Positions 35,336 to 43,359 of a DNA stretch of 64,000 bases are shown piece by piece. Both the position numbers and the translations under genes were made by a program. Each line of letters starts with the position of its first letter. Within the stretch, counting starts at the first letter, position 1. This DNA is from Lacrimispora saccharolytica (GTDB taxonomy: Bacteria > Bacillota > Clostridia > Lachnospirales > Lachnospiraceae). The notes below the pieces were generated by a model that did no database searches, was not told where the DNA came from, and saw nothing but the letters and a program-made list of their open reading frames with translations. The stretch is from positions 1 through 64,000 of the forward strand of contig JACJJN010000008.1 in the NCBI GenBank assembly GCA_016899975.1. Direction: 5' to 3'.

Positions 35336-35674
35336 ATGTCTAAGACTTTAAATGAAATATTAAAAAAATATGTGGAAGATGTACACAAAATTTATGGAGA
35401 AAAGCTGAGGACGGTAATATTATATGGTTCTTACGCAAGAGGCGATTTTAGAACAGATTCAGATATCGATATTATGATCCTGGTGGACTTATCCGACGAT
35501 GAAATAAGACTTAAAGGGCATATGCTTTCCAATCTGACCTTTGATTATAATTTTGATAACGATTTAGAAATCATGCCCATTGTGAAGAACCTGGATCATT
35601 TTAATAAATGGCTTAGATCATACCCGTTCTATAACAATATTAAGAACGAAGGAGTAGAATTATATGCAGCATAA
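35336..35674 (+). CDS. MNT-type minimal nucleotidyltransferase (antitoxin-like)
   Basis: This 112-residue protein has the nucleotidyltransferase motif GSYARGDFRTDSDID near residues 28-42 and a third acidic residue in DLEIM. In MntA/HepT pairs such proteins inactivate a HEPN RNase by adding AMP. The ATG at 35336 follows AGGAAGGAGG by 7 bases. It overlaps the HEPN gene by 11 bp. Base composition is clearly more AT-rich than rpsB-tsf or the phosphonate operon around it, which suggests acquisition. Confidence 0.87.
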   Translation: MSKTLNEILKKYVEDVHKIYGEKLRTVILYGSYARGDFRTDSDIDIMILVDLSDDEIRLKGHMLSNLTFDYNFDNDLEIMPIVKNLDHFNKWLRSYPFYNNIKNEGVELYAA

Positions 35675-35891
35675 TTTAGACGATATTGGAGGAGCCAGAG
35701 AACTGGCTTTGCATAGAATCAATGTTGCGAAAGATGATTTGGAAGCCGCAGAAATGAATTTTGGGGGAGGGCATTACAGATCATCAAACAACAGAGCATA
35801 TTATGCTATCTTCAGGGCAATTTCAGCATGTCTTGCATTGGAGTTTAAAGCATATAAGCAGCATGCTGAACAGTTACGAATATTTCTTTAA
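35664..35891 (+). pseudogene. Shortened HEPN-domain protein (HepT-like)
   Basis: Seventy-five residues match the front of HEPN toxins: RINVAKDDLEAAE, then the RSSNNRAYYAIFRAISACL helix. The frame stops after KQHAEQLRIFL, where intact homologues run on for some 50 residues and carry the RxxxxH active motif. The other frames downstream (to 35958) do not restore a HEPN tail. So the toxin is probably dead, although the MNT partner is intact. Confidence 0.75.
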
Positions 35892-35971
35892 AAACTGCAG
35901 AAATGAAGAAATTGCAAAGTGTGTCAGAGAGATTCTGCAGCTTTGCACTCTAAAATAGAATGATCAACGAG

Positions 35972-36036
35972 AAAAAGACATCTCCCGCAAAGAAGTCCAT
36001 GCAAAGAAGCACGGAATTCTGCGGGAGATGTCTTTT
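35972..36036. terminator. Terminator before the RpiR gene
   Basis: AAAAAGACATCTCCCGCA pairs with TGCGGGAGATGTCTTTT over about 17 bp around a 30-base loop. Confidence 0.85.
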
Positions 36037-36212
36037 AGGATAGCACCACAAAGGACCAGCGCGAAAGCAAATAAATGAAAGTATTACAAATTTCCAAGGA
36101 TCTTCCACGTTCCATCTTTAAAAAATTGTTTTTTTTTAGTACAATTTATTTAGGGGAGGTTACAGACCGCAGCGTTTGTAAAATGAAGAAGTGGTGAGAA
36201 AGGAGAAAAAAC

Positions 36213-36226
36213 TGTAGGTTTTCTAC
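36213..36226. promoter_or_regulatory. Possible RpiR operator, upstream copy
   Basis: TGTAGGTTTTCTAC lies 9 bases before the RpiR start. A near copy, TGTAGATTTTCTACA, lies at the gene's end (37118-37132), before the phosphonate operon promoter. Paired inverted repeats on both sides of a regulator gene suggest autoregulation and operon control; this is inference. Confidence 0.45.
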
Positions 36227-36234
36227 GAAGAAAA

Positions 36235-37122
36235 ATGAACAACAATTTGGTAAAAATCAGGATCCGGCAGATTTATGCAGGCCTGCGGCCTTCGGAGCAG
36301 AAAGTGGCTGACTATATCCTGCAGTATGAGGGAAAGGCAAGCAAGCTGCTGATGGAGACGGTGGCACAGGAGACAGGGGTCAGCCAGCCTACGGTGATCC
36401 GTTTCGTAAAAGCTGCAGGATATGAAGGATTCAAGGACTTTAAGTACGCGCTGGTGCAGGAAGAGGCAAAGGAACAGCCCGAAGACAGCGAGAAAGCGGG
36501 TCTGTACGGATTTCCGTTATCGAGAAAAGACCGCCTGGAGGACATTCCAGGAAAGATTGTGACGACCTCTGTGGAAATGCTGGAGGAGACTCTTAGGAAT
36601 GTATCTGTGAAAGAGTACCGGAAGGCTGTGGAAGCAGTGGTTGCGGCGGAAAATATCGTCATATACAGTGTGGAAAATTCCATCTGTACCGCCAATGATC
36701 TGCTGACAAAGCTTACCTATCTGGGGCTGAACTGCAGATTTTACGGAGATTACTACCTCCAGAACGTCAGCGCAGCGAATCTGACCAAGAAAGACCTGGC
36801 GATCGGAATTTCCTATTCCGGCTGTTCAAAGCATACGGTGGAAATGCTGGCGCTGGCGAAGAAAGCGGGTGCTGTTACCCTGGCACTGACCAATTTTGAG
36901 AATTCCATGATCGCGAAATATGCGGATATCCTTCTCTGTGCCAGCAACCGGCAGTTTTTATACGGGGATACCATATTTTCCAGAATCTCCCAGCTTGCCC
37001 TGGTGGATATGATCTATGCAGGTGTCCTGAACAGAGATTATGACAGATGTTCCAAAAAACTGAACAAGACCAGCGCCATTGTCGCAAAAAGGGCGTATGG
37101 AGAAAATGAAGAGATTTTGTAG
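36235..37122 (+). CDS. MurR/RpiR-family regulator of the phosphonate operon
   Basis: This 295-residue regulator has the RpiR helix-turn-helix (residues 1-75, ETVAQETGVSQPTVIRFVKAAGYEGFKDFK) and a C-terminal SIS domain (about 120-260, with ISYSGCSKHTVEML) that binds a phosphorylated ligand. It stands directly before the 2-aminoethylphosphonate genes, so phosphonate or phosphonoacetaldehyde sensing is likely. The ribosome site is weak (GAAGAAAA); a short hairpin lies between a better AGGAG and the ATG. Its stop codon is inside the terminator at 37111. Confidence 0.9.
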   Translation: MNNNLVKIRIRQIYAGLRPSEQKVADYILQYEGKASKLLMETVAQETGVSQPTVIRFVKAAGYEGFKDFKYALVQEEAKEQPEDSEKAGLYGFPLSRKDRLEDIPGKIVTTSVEMLEETLRNVSVKEYRKAVEAVVAAENIVIYSVENSICTANDLLTKLTYLGLNCRFYGDYYLQNVSAANLTKKDLAIGISYSGCSKHTVEMLALAKKAGAVTLALTNFENSMIAKYADILLCASNRQFLYGDTIFSRISQLALVDMIYAGVLNRDYDRCSKKLNKTSAIVAKRAYGENEEIL

Positions 37123-37146
37123 ATTTTCTACAGAATCTCTTTTTTT
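37111..37146 (+). terminator. Terminator after RpiR, containing an operator-like repeat
   Basis: GAGATTTTGTAGA and TCTACAGAATCTC form a stem followed by TTTTTTT. The stop codon TAG is inside it and its centre is the TGTAGATTTTCTACA repeat. Confidence 0.8.
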
Positions 37147-37185
37147 GATTTACATTGCCTTAACACGAAGTTCACTGGAGTTTGA

Positions 37186-37214
37186 TTGAAAGCCTTTTTT
37201 TCACCTCGTATAAT
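37186..37214 (+). promoter_or_regulatory. Promoter of the 2-aminoethylphosphonate operon
   Basis: TTGAAA (37186-37191), 17 bp, TATAAT (37209-37214). Transcription would start near 37221, about 70 bp before the ATPase gene. Confidence 0.75.
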
Positions 37215-37292
37215 ACAAGCTGTCAGTCGGGCAAACGACAAGGACACAAGATGTAGTACTCCAAAAAGTAACGAGAGGAAGGAGAAAAGAAA

Positions 37293-38063
37293 ATGCTGGA
37301 ACTTAGACATATAAAAAAATCTTATGATCATGTAACGATTCTGGAAGATATCAATCTGAAAATTCAGGATGGAGAGATCGTATCCATTCTGGGACCTTCC
37401 GGATGCGGAAAGACTACGCTGCTGAATCTGGTGCTGGGGCTTACACCTGCAGATCAGGGACGGATCCTTTTTGACGGAAAGGATATTACCAACGTGCCGA
37501 TGGAGGAGCGGGGATTCAATATCGTATTTCAGGATTACGCCCTGTTTCCGAATTTGAATGTATATAAGAACATTACTTACGGACTGCGGAACAAGCCGGA
37601 TATTTCTTCCAAAGAAGAGGTGGATGAGTTTATTGAGCTTCTGGGCTTGAAAGAACATCTGAATAAAAAGATTGACCAGCTTTCCGGCGGTCAGAAACAG
37701 CGTGTGGCACTGGCGAGAACGATGGTCATGAAGCCGAAAATCCTGCTGCTGGACGAGCCGCTGAGCGCTCTGGACGGTGTGATCAAAGAATCCATCAAGG
37801 AGAAGATCAAGGAGATCGCAAGAGATTTCCATCTGACGACGATCATTGTCACTCATGACCCGGAGGAAGCCCTTACGCTTTCCGACAAGGTGCTGATTGT
37901 CAATCAGGGACACATCTCCCAGTACGGTGCGCCGGAGGAGATCATTACCGCTCCTTCCAACAATTTCGTAAAGGAATTTATCCTGAATCAGCTTGAGATC
38001 AAGAGAAACAATATTTTCGCATTGTTCCATCAGAATCTGACAAACAGTGTACAGGCGGTATAA
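37293..38063 (+). CDS. Phosphonate (2-AEP) ABC transporter ATPase
   Basis: This 256-residue ATPase energises the importer encoded by the next two genes. Walker A GPSGCGKTTLLN is near residues 34-45, the signature [14 protein letters not shown] near 130-143, Walker B ILLLDEPLSALD near 150-161. It resembles PhnT/FbpC-type ATPases. GGAAGGAG is the ribosome site. Substrate is inferred from phnW and phnX downstream. Confidence 0.9.
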   Translation: MLELRHIKKSYDHVTILEDINLKIQDGEIVSILGPSGCGKTTLLNLVLGLTPADQGRILFDGKDITNVPMEERGFNIVFQDYALFPNLNVYKNITYGLRNKPDISSKEEVDEFIELLGLKEHLNKKIDQLSGGQKQRVALARTMVMKPKILLLDEPLSALDGVIKESIKEKIKEIARDFHLTTIIVTHDPEEALTLSDKVLIVNQGHISQYGAPEEIITAPSNNFVKEFILNQLEIKRNNIFALFHQNLTNSVQAV

Positions 38064-38067
38064 GACA

Positions 38068-39699
38068 ATGATAAGAAAAGAAAGAGAAATTAAAGTTATC
38101 TATGTTTTGGTTCTTGCGATCTTTGCCGTATTCCTTGCAGTTCCCATTGTAAGACTCCTGCTGGAGTCTTTCCTGGGAGAGGCAGGGGCAGGGATCAGCA
38201 ATTATGTGGAAGTTCTTACAGGACAAGGTTTTCTTCAGGCTCTGGGGAACAGTGTGGCTGTGTCAATTTCCAGTGCTTTGATTTCCACAGTCCTTGCTTT
38301 TTTTATGGCATACAGTATACAATATACAAATTTGCCGGGAAAATTCAAGACGGTGATCCGCACGCTGGCGGTGCTCCCAATGCTCCTGCCTACGATCACC
38401 TATGGCTTTGCCATCATTTATTCTTTTGGAAAGCAGGGCTTGCTCACCCGGCTTTTCGGAAGACAACTATTTGATATCTATGGATTCAACGGACTGCTGT
38501 TCGGATATGTGATTTATACGCTTCCCATATCCTTTATGCTGATCCTGAATACCATGGGATTTATCGACAAGAAGTTTATGATCGTGTCCAGAGTCATGGG
38601 AGACAAGCCGATCCAGATCTTCTGGCAGACGATCATCCGTCCCCTGCTGGGAACACTGGCAGCGTCCATGGTGCAGTGCTTCTTCCTCTGCTTTACAGAC
38701 TACGGCATTCCGGCTTCTGTAGGCGGAGAATACGAAGTGGTGGCTACGGTTCTCTATAACGAGATGCTCGGAAGCATTCCCAATTTCAACCGTGGAGCGG
38801 TCGTTGCGATGATGATGCTGATCCCGTCGGTTGTCAGCATTGCGCTTCTGAAATATCTGGAGCGGTACAATGTGAGATACACGAAGATTTCTCAGATTGA
38901 GCTGAAGAAGAATCCTCTGAGAGACGGAATCTGCGGCGTGGGTTCTGCCGTGATCATCCTTTGCATCCTGTCGGTTTTTGCTGTGATCTTTGTGGTGCCT
39001 CTGGTACAGGAATGGCCCTACCAGATCAGCTTTACCCTGGAACACTTCCAGGCGGTGTTCAATGACCAGAGCCTCTTCGGTGTGTATCAGAACTCCATTT
39101 TTGTGGCTTTCTGCACCGCGCTTCTGGGACTTCTGGTGACCTACGGAGCTGCGCTGGCGACAGCAAGAAGCGGGCTGAACGGCAGGCTGAAAGGCGTGAT
39201 AGATGCCATCGCCCTGGTGACGAATACGATTCCCGGAATGGTGATCGGTATCGCATTTATGTTTATCTTTTCGGGAACCGCTCTTCAGAATACATTCTTT
39301 CTGATCATCCTGTGTAATGTGGTGCATTTTTTCTCCACCCCATACCTGATGATGCGGAATTCCCTGTCCAAACTGAACAGCTCATGGGAGACCACCGCGT
39401 CCTTAATGGGAGATACATGGATCAAAACGATTGTCCGGATCGTTACGCCGAATATGACCTCCACGATTTTAGAGGTATTCAGTTATTACTTTGTAAACGC
39501 CATGGTAACCGTCAGCGCCGTAATCTTTATCGCCGGCGCAAGGACAATGGTTATCACGACCAAGATCAAAGAACTGCAGTATTATACCAAATTTAACGAG
39601 GTGTTTGTACTGTCCCTGCTTATCCTGGGAACGAATCTGATCGTCAAGGGAGTTTTGGGATTTGTCATAAAAAGAAAAGAAGGAAAAAAGGAGAAATAG
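38068..39699 (+). CDS. Phosphonate (2-AEP) ABC transporter permease, fused double domain
   Basis: This 543-residue permease has two complete binding-protein-dependent transport domains in one chain (about 20-270 and 295-540), as in FbpB/ThiP-type systems, so one protein replaces a homodimer or heterodimer. The ATG at 38068 is 4 bp after the ATPase stop; an earlier in-frame ATG at 38047 lies inside the ATPase gene. EAA-type loops are seen near ARVMGDKPIQIFWQTIIRPLL regions in both halves. Confidence 0.88.
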   Translation: MIRKEREIKVIYVLVLAIFAVFLAVPIVRLLLESFLGEAGAGISNYVEVLTGQGFLQALGNSVAVSISSALISTVLAFFMAYSIQYTNLPGKFKTVIRTLAVLPMLLPTITYGFAIIYSFGKQGLLTRLFGRQLFDIYGFNGLLFGYVIYTLPISFMLILNTMGFIDKKFMIVSRVMGDKPIQIFWQTIIRPLLGTLAASMVQCFFLCFTDYGIPASVGGEYEVVATVLYNEMLGSIPNFNRGAVVAMMMLIPSVVSIALLKYLERYNVRYTKISQIELKKNPLRDGICGVGSAVIILCILSVFAVIFVVPLVQEWPYQISFTLEHFQAVFNDQSLFGVYQNSIFVAFCTALLGLLVTYGAALATARSGLNGRLKGVIDAIALVTNTIPGMVIGIAFMFIFSGTALQNTFFLIILCNVVHFFSTPYLMMRNSLSKLNSSWETTASLMGDTWIKTIVRIVTPNMTSTILEVFSYYFVNAMVTVSAVIFIAGARTMVITTKIKELQYYTKFNEVFVLSLLILGTNLIVKGVLGFVIKRKEGKKEK

Positions 39700-39702
39700 A
39701 AA

Positions 39703-40710
39703 ATGAAAGCAAAAAAAGTATCCATGATTCTTATGGCAGCAGCAATTCTGGCGGGAAGCCTTTCCCTGACCGGCTGTGGCGGAACCGGCGGTTCCGGCTC
39801 TTCCGGCGACGAGGTGATCATTTATTCCAACGCCGACGATGAGGCGGTGGAAGCCATGAAAAAAACGCTGGATGAAAACGGATATGAAGGACAATATATT
39901 TTCCAGACCTTTGGAACCTCTGAACTGGGAGGCAAGGTAATGGCAGAGGGAACCGACATCGAAGCGGATATGCTGACTCTGAGTACATTCTATATTGACG
40001 CGGCACAGGAAGACCAGAATATGTTCCAGCCTCTGGAGTTTGATTACACGCTGCTCAACAGCGCAGATCAGAAAGACTACTGTGCGCCGATCACTTCTCA
40101 GGAGGGTACGATCATCGTGAACACAGAGGTGATGAAAGAGAATGGGCTGACAATGCCGACTTCCCTGAAAGATCTGACCAATCCGGAATATAAAGATCTG
40201 GTATCTGTGACAGATATCAAGAGTTCCTCAACAGCATGGCTGCTGGTACAGGCGCTTGTAAGTGAATATGGAGAGGACGGCGCGAAGGAAGTCTTGACCG
40301 GTATCTATGATAACGCAGGCCCTCATATTGAATCTTCCGGTTCCGCTCCTCTGAAAAAAGTCCGTGCAGGGGAAGTGGCTGTAGGATTCGGTCTTCGCCA
40401 GCAGGCGGTTGCGGACAAAGCAGAGGGACTTCCCGTTGACTTTGTGGATCCGGCAGAAGGAAATTTCTCTCTGACAGAGTCTGTGGCAGTGGTGGATAAA
40501 GGGGAAGACACCAATCCTCTGGCACAGGAAATGGCGGAATGTATTATCACCAAGGGAAGAGAAGAACTGCAGAAATATTATCCAAATGCCGTTTACGAAG
40601 GTGAAACCACCGATGAGGCAAACAGTTCCGCAAATCCGAAGACCTTCCCGGAACCGCTGACTTTGGATCTTCTGGAGAAGCACCAGGAACTGTCTGAGAG
40701 CTGCAAGTAA
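39703..40710 (+). CDS. Phosphonate (2-AEP) ABC transporter substrate-binding lipoprotein
   Basis: This 335-residue protein has a lipoprotein signal (SLSLTGC, Cys at about 24) and a Ser/Gly linker, then a periplasmic-binding fold of the iron/thiamine/phosphonate type (YSNADDEAVEAMKKTL; SSSTAWLLVQALV). It should catch 2-aminoethylphosphonate outside the cell. It begins 3 bp after the permease stop with AAAAGGAGAAATAG before the ATG. The Cys, Gly and Ser-rich start confirms membrane anchoring. Confidence 0.9.
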   Translation: MKAKKVSMILMAAAILAGSLSLTGCGGTGGSGSSGDEVIIYSNADDEAVEAMKKTLDENGYEGQYIFQTFGTSELGGKVMAEGTDIEADMLTLSTFYIDAAQEDQNMFQPLEFDYTLLNSADQKDYCAPITSQEGTIIVNTEVMKENGLTMPTSLKDLTNPEYKDLVSVTDIKSSSTAWLLVQALVSEYGEDGAKEVLTGIYDNAGPHIESSGSAPLKKVRAGEVAVGFGLRQQAVADKAEGLPVDFVDPAEGNFSLTESVAVVDKGEDTNPLAQEMAECIITKGREELQKYYPNAVYEGETTDEANSSANPKTFPEPLTLDLLEKHQELSESCK

Positions 40711-40752
40711 TAAAAAGAGATAACAAATATAGATAGAAGGAGAAGAATAACA

Positions 40753-41844
40753 ATGCCAAACTATAAACTGCTCACACCGGGTCCTTTGACGACTACGGAT
40801 ACGGTAAAAAAAGAAATGCTTTTTGATCACTGCACATGGGACGATGATTACAAGCAGATCACCCTTTCCATCAGGGAAAAACTGCTGAAGCTTGCTCATG
40901 TGAGCGAACCGGAATATACCGTAGTCCTGATGCAGGGAAGCGGAACCTTCGGCGTGGAGTCTGTGCTCACCAGTGTGATCGGGGAGAACGACAAACTTCT
41001 GATCGCGGCAAACGGCGCTTATGGGGAGAGAATGGGAGATATCGCGGAACATGCGGGAATTCCTTACCTGATGTATGAAGTGGAATATCACCAGATCCCA
41101 TCTGCGGAGAAAATCAGAGAGATCCTGAAGGAGCATCCGGAAATTACTCATGTTTCCATGGTACACAGTGAGACTACCTCCGGTATCTTAAATGACATTG
41201 CTTCCGTGGCAAAAGTAGTAAAGGCAGCAGGAAAAACCTTCATTGTAGACGCAATGTCCAGCTTTGGCGGCGTGGATATTCCGGTGGGAGAGCTGGGAAT
41301 CGACTTTATCATCAGCAGCGCCAACAAGTGTATCCAGGGCGTTCCGGGATTTTCCTTTATCATCTGCAACAGGGAAAAACTGATGGAGAGCAAAGGGAAG
41401 GCAAGAAGCCTGTCTCTGGATCTCTACGATCAGTGGGAGACCATGAATAAGGATGGAAAGTGGAGATTCACTTCCCCGACCCATGTGGTGCTGGCGTTTG
41501 CACAGGCATTGAAGGAAATGGAAGAAGAAGGCGGAATTCCGGCAAGGGCAAAACGTTATGAGGAGAACAACCATCTGCTGATCCAGAGGATGGCTGAGAT
41601 GGGAATCCATCCTTATATCGGCAGCGAGCATCAGGGACCGATCATCACCACCTTTCTGTATCCGGAACACCACAATTTCTCTTTCCAGGAAATGTATCAG
41701 TATATTAAGGACAGAGGATATGCCATCTATCCGGGCAAGGTAACAGACGCAGATACGTTCCGTATCGGAAATATCGGTGAAATTTACAAAGAGGATATCG
41801 AAAAGCTCTGCAGTATCATCAAAGAATTTTTGGAGGAGAAATAA
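40753..41844 (+). CDS. phnW: 2-aminoethylphosphonate-pyruvate transaminase
   Basis: This 363-residue PLP enzyme turns 2-aminoethylphosphonate and pyruvate into phosphonoacetaldehyde and alanine. It starts LLTPGPLTTTDTVKKEML, a hallmark of PhnW, and has HSETTSGILND near residue 137 and the PLP lysine in SSANKCIQGVPGFSF near 194. Full length. It follows the binding protein by 42 bp and is followed by phnX, which uses its product. Confidence 0.95.
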   Translation: MPNYKLLTPGPLTTTDTVKKEMLFDHCTWDDDYKQITLSIREKLLKLAHVSEPEYTVVLMQGSGTFGVESVLTSVIGENDKLLIAANGAYGERMGDIAEHAGIPYLMYEVEYHQIPSAEKIREILKEHPEITHVSMVHSETTSGILNDIASVAKVVKAAGKTFIVDAMSSFGGVDIPVGELGIDFIISSANKCIQGVPGFSFIICNREKLMESKGKARSLSLDLYDQWETMNKDGKWRFTSPTHVVLAFAQALKEMEEEGGIPARAKRYEENNHLLIQRMAEMGIHPYIGSEHQGPIITTFLYPEHHNFSFQEMYQYIKDRGYAIYPGKVTDADTFRIGNIGEIYKEDIEKLCSIIKEFLEEK

Positions 41845-41848
41845 AACG

Positions 41849-42613
41849 ATGAAGTTCGATGGAATTATTTTTGACTGGGCGGGAACGACCGTGGATTACG
41901 GATGCTTTGCTCCGGTGAAAGCGTTTATTGAGGCTTTTGAGCAGTATGGGATCACCCCTACGCTGGAAGAAGTAAGGAAACCGATGGGTATGCTGAAGAT
42001 TGATCATGTAAGAACCATGCTGTCCATGGACCGGATTTCAGGACTGTGGGAAGAGAAGCAGGGAAGAAAATGGACCGAGGAAGATGTTCAGGAGGTTTAT
42101 GAGCTCAGTGAGAGCAAGATCCTGGAAATCGTACATAATTATGCGGAGCCGAAGCCTTACGTGGTGGAAACCGTAAACAAACTGAGAGAGATGGGTCTGA
42201 AGATCGGTTCCACCACAGGCTATACCGATGAGATGATGGCGTTTGTTGTGCCAAAAGCCGCAGAGCTTGGATATGCTCCGGACTGCTGGTTCAGCCCGGA
42301 TTCCACAAACAAAAAGGGCAGACCGTATCCTTACATGATTTTCCGGAATATGGAAAAACTGGAACTGAAGGACGTATCCAGAGTCATGAAAGTGGGAGAC
42401 ACCGTTGCCGACATTCTGGAAGGAAAGAATGCGGGCCTGGTAACCGTAGGAATCCTGGAGGGAAGTTCTGTGATGGGACTGACACAGGAAGAATACGAGG
42501 CGCTGACCCCGGAAGCACGGGAAGCGGCAGACAAAAAGGCAGAGCAGACCTATCTGGAAGCGGGCGCTGATTATGTGGTGAAAGATATCCGGGGAATTCT
42601 GGATCTGATCTAA
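41849..42613 (+). CDS. phnX: Phosphonoacetaldehyde hydrolase
   Basis: This 254-residue HAD enzyme cleaves the C-P bond of phosphonoacetaldehyde to acetaldehyde and phosphate. FDWAGTTVDYG near residues 7-17 holds the nucleophile Asp, and the MGMLKIDHVR motif near 47-56 holds the Schiff-base Lys that marks PhnX. GSTTGYTDEMM and KVGDTVADILEGKNAG follow. The ATG at 41849 is 4 bp after phnW; the open frame upstream overlaps phnW. It ends the operon at the terminator 42650. Confidence 0.95.
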   Translation: MKFDGIIFDWAGTTVDYGCFAPVKAFIEAFEQYGITPTLEEVRKPMGMLKIDHVRTMLSMDRISGLWEEKQGRKWTEEDVQEVYELSESKILEIVHNYAEPKPYVVETVNKLREMGLKIGSTTGYTDEMMAFVVPKAAELGYAPDCWFSPDSTNKKGRPYPYMIFRNMEKLELKDVSRVMKVGDTVADILEGKNAGLVTVGILEGSSVMGLTQEEYEALTPEAREAADKKAEQTYLEAGADYVVKDIRGILDLI

Positions 42614-42649
42614 GTTTTGTACAGGCGGATGGCAAACAAAAAATGACAG

Positions 42650-42689
42650 GAAAAAGGACGCACTGGTTTTTTCAGGGCGTCCTTTTTTC
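42650..42689 (+). terminator. Terminator after phnX
   Basis: AAAAAAGGACGC pairs with GCGTCCTTTTTT around a 14-base loop. It also serves the convergent Lrp gene. Confidence 0.88.
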
Positions 42690-42726
42690 GATGTCTTGTT
42701 TCGGATATTTCGCGGCGTCAGAGTTC

Positions 42727-43185
42727 TTACAGCCGCAGACCTTTGATGTCCTTGATCCTGGAGAAGATCATATTACAAGTACATTCCCGCAGTCCGGGCA
42801 GTTTGTCTATGGTTTGGTACATTAATTTTTCCATCTCTTCGTTCGACGAAGCAACCGCGTGAACGTGGAGCTTGCTTTTTCCTGTCACGCGGTAAATCTG
42901 CGTGATCGTGTCGTTTTGCTTCAGGATCGCGGCAGCTTCCATCAGGGTGTCCGGAGACAGCTCAATTTCAAAATAGCAGGAAACCGCTCCGCTGATTTTC
43001 TGCGGGTTGATGATCGTCGTGTATTCCTCAATAATCCCTTTCTGTTCCAGCGCCTGTACGCGTGTTCGTACCGCTACCCGGGACAGTCCTATTTTTTCAC
43101 CAATATCGGAATAAGAGATCCGGGCGTTTTGGATCAGCAGCTCTAAAATTTTCTGGTCTAATTCATCCAGACCGTCGAAAAACAT
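42727..43185 (-). CDS. Lrp/AsnC-family regulator
   Basis: This 152-residue regulator has the N-terminal AsnC helix-turn-helix (LDELDQKILELLIQNARISY; IGEKIGLSRVAVRTRVQALE) and a C-terminal RAM ligand domain (about 70-150). Relatives sense amino acids. It is divergent from the MATE gene at 43360. Two inverted heptamers, GTGTTAA (43206-43212) and TTAACAC (43245-43251), lie just upstream of its start and may be its own operator. Confidence 0.9.
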   Translation of the reverse strand: MFFDGLDELDQKILELLIQNARISYSDIGEKIGLSRVAVRTRVQALEQKGIIEEYTTIINPQKISGAVSCYFEIELSPDTLMEAAAILKQNDTITQIYRVTGKSKLHVHAVASSNEEMEKLMYQTIDKLPGLRECTCNMIFSRIKDIKGLRL

Positions 43186-43281
43186 CTGTCAGAACCTCCT
43201 TCCTGGTGTTAACAACATTTTACCTATAGCTACTATACAGCGGTTTAACACAAGAAGTCAAGCAGAAGGATGGAATAATAT

Positions 43282-43310
43282 TGACAGTATGATGAGATAA
43301 ACGTATAATG
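43282..43310 (+). promoter_or_regulatory. Consensus promoter of the second MATE gene
   Basis: TTGACA (43282-43287), 17 bp, TATAAT (43305-43310), an exact match to the housekeeping sigma consensus. It is 49 bp before the start codon. Confidence 0.88.
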
Positions 43311-43359
43311 AATTACGAATGTTAATTTAAAACTTGCATAACGAAAGTGAGGAGAGAGG

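Larger units (their letters stand above)
35892..36234 (+). other. Intergenic region between the HEPN remnant and the RpiR gene
   Basis: It contains 80 bases of degraded sequence after the HEPN stop, the terminator at 35972-36036, an AT-rich stretch with a T9 run near 36127-36135 that may hold the RpiR promoter (TACAAT near 36141), and the short inverted repeat at 36213-36226. No further gene is visible. Confidence 0.6.

Noticed and set aside
35850-35878. Full GTAAC-family palindrome in the HEPN gene
   Set aside because: Only the right half (GCTGAACAGTTAC) matches; the left half is ordinary HEPN coding sequence and there is no flanking duplication.
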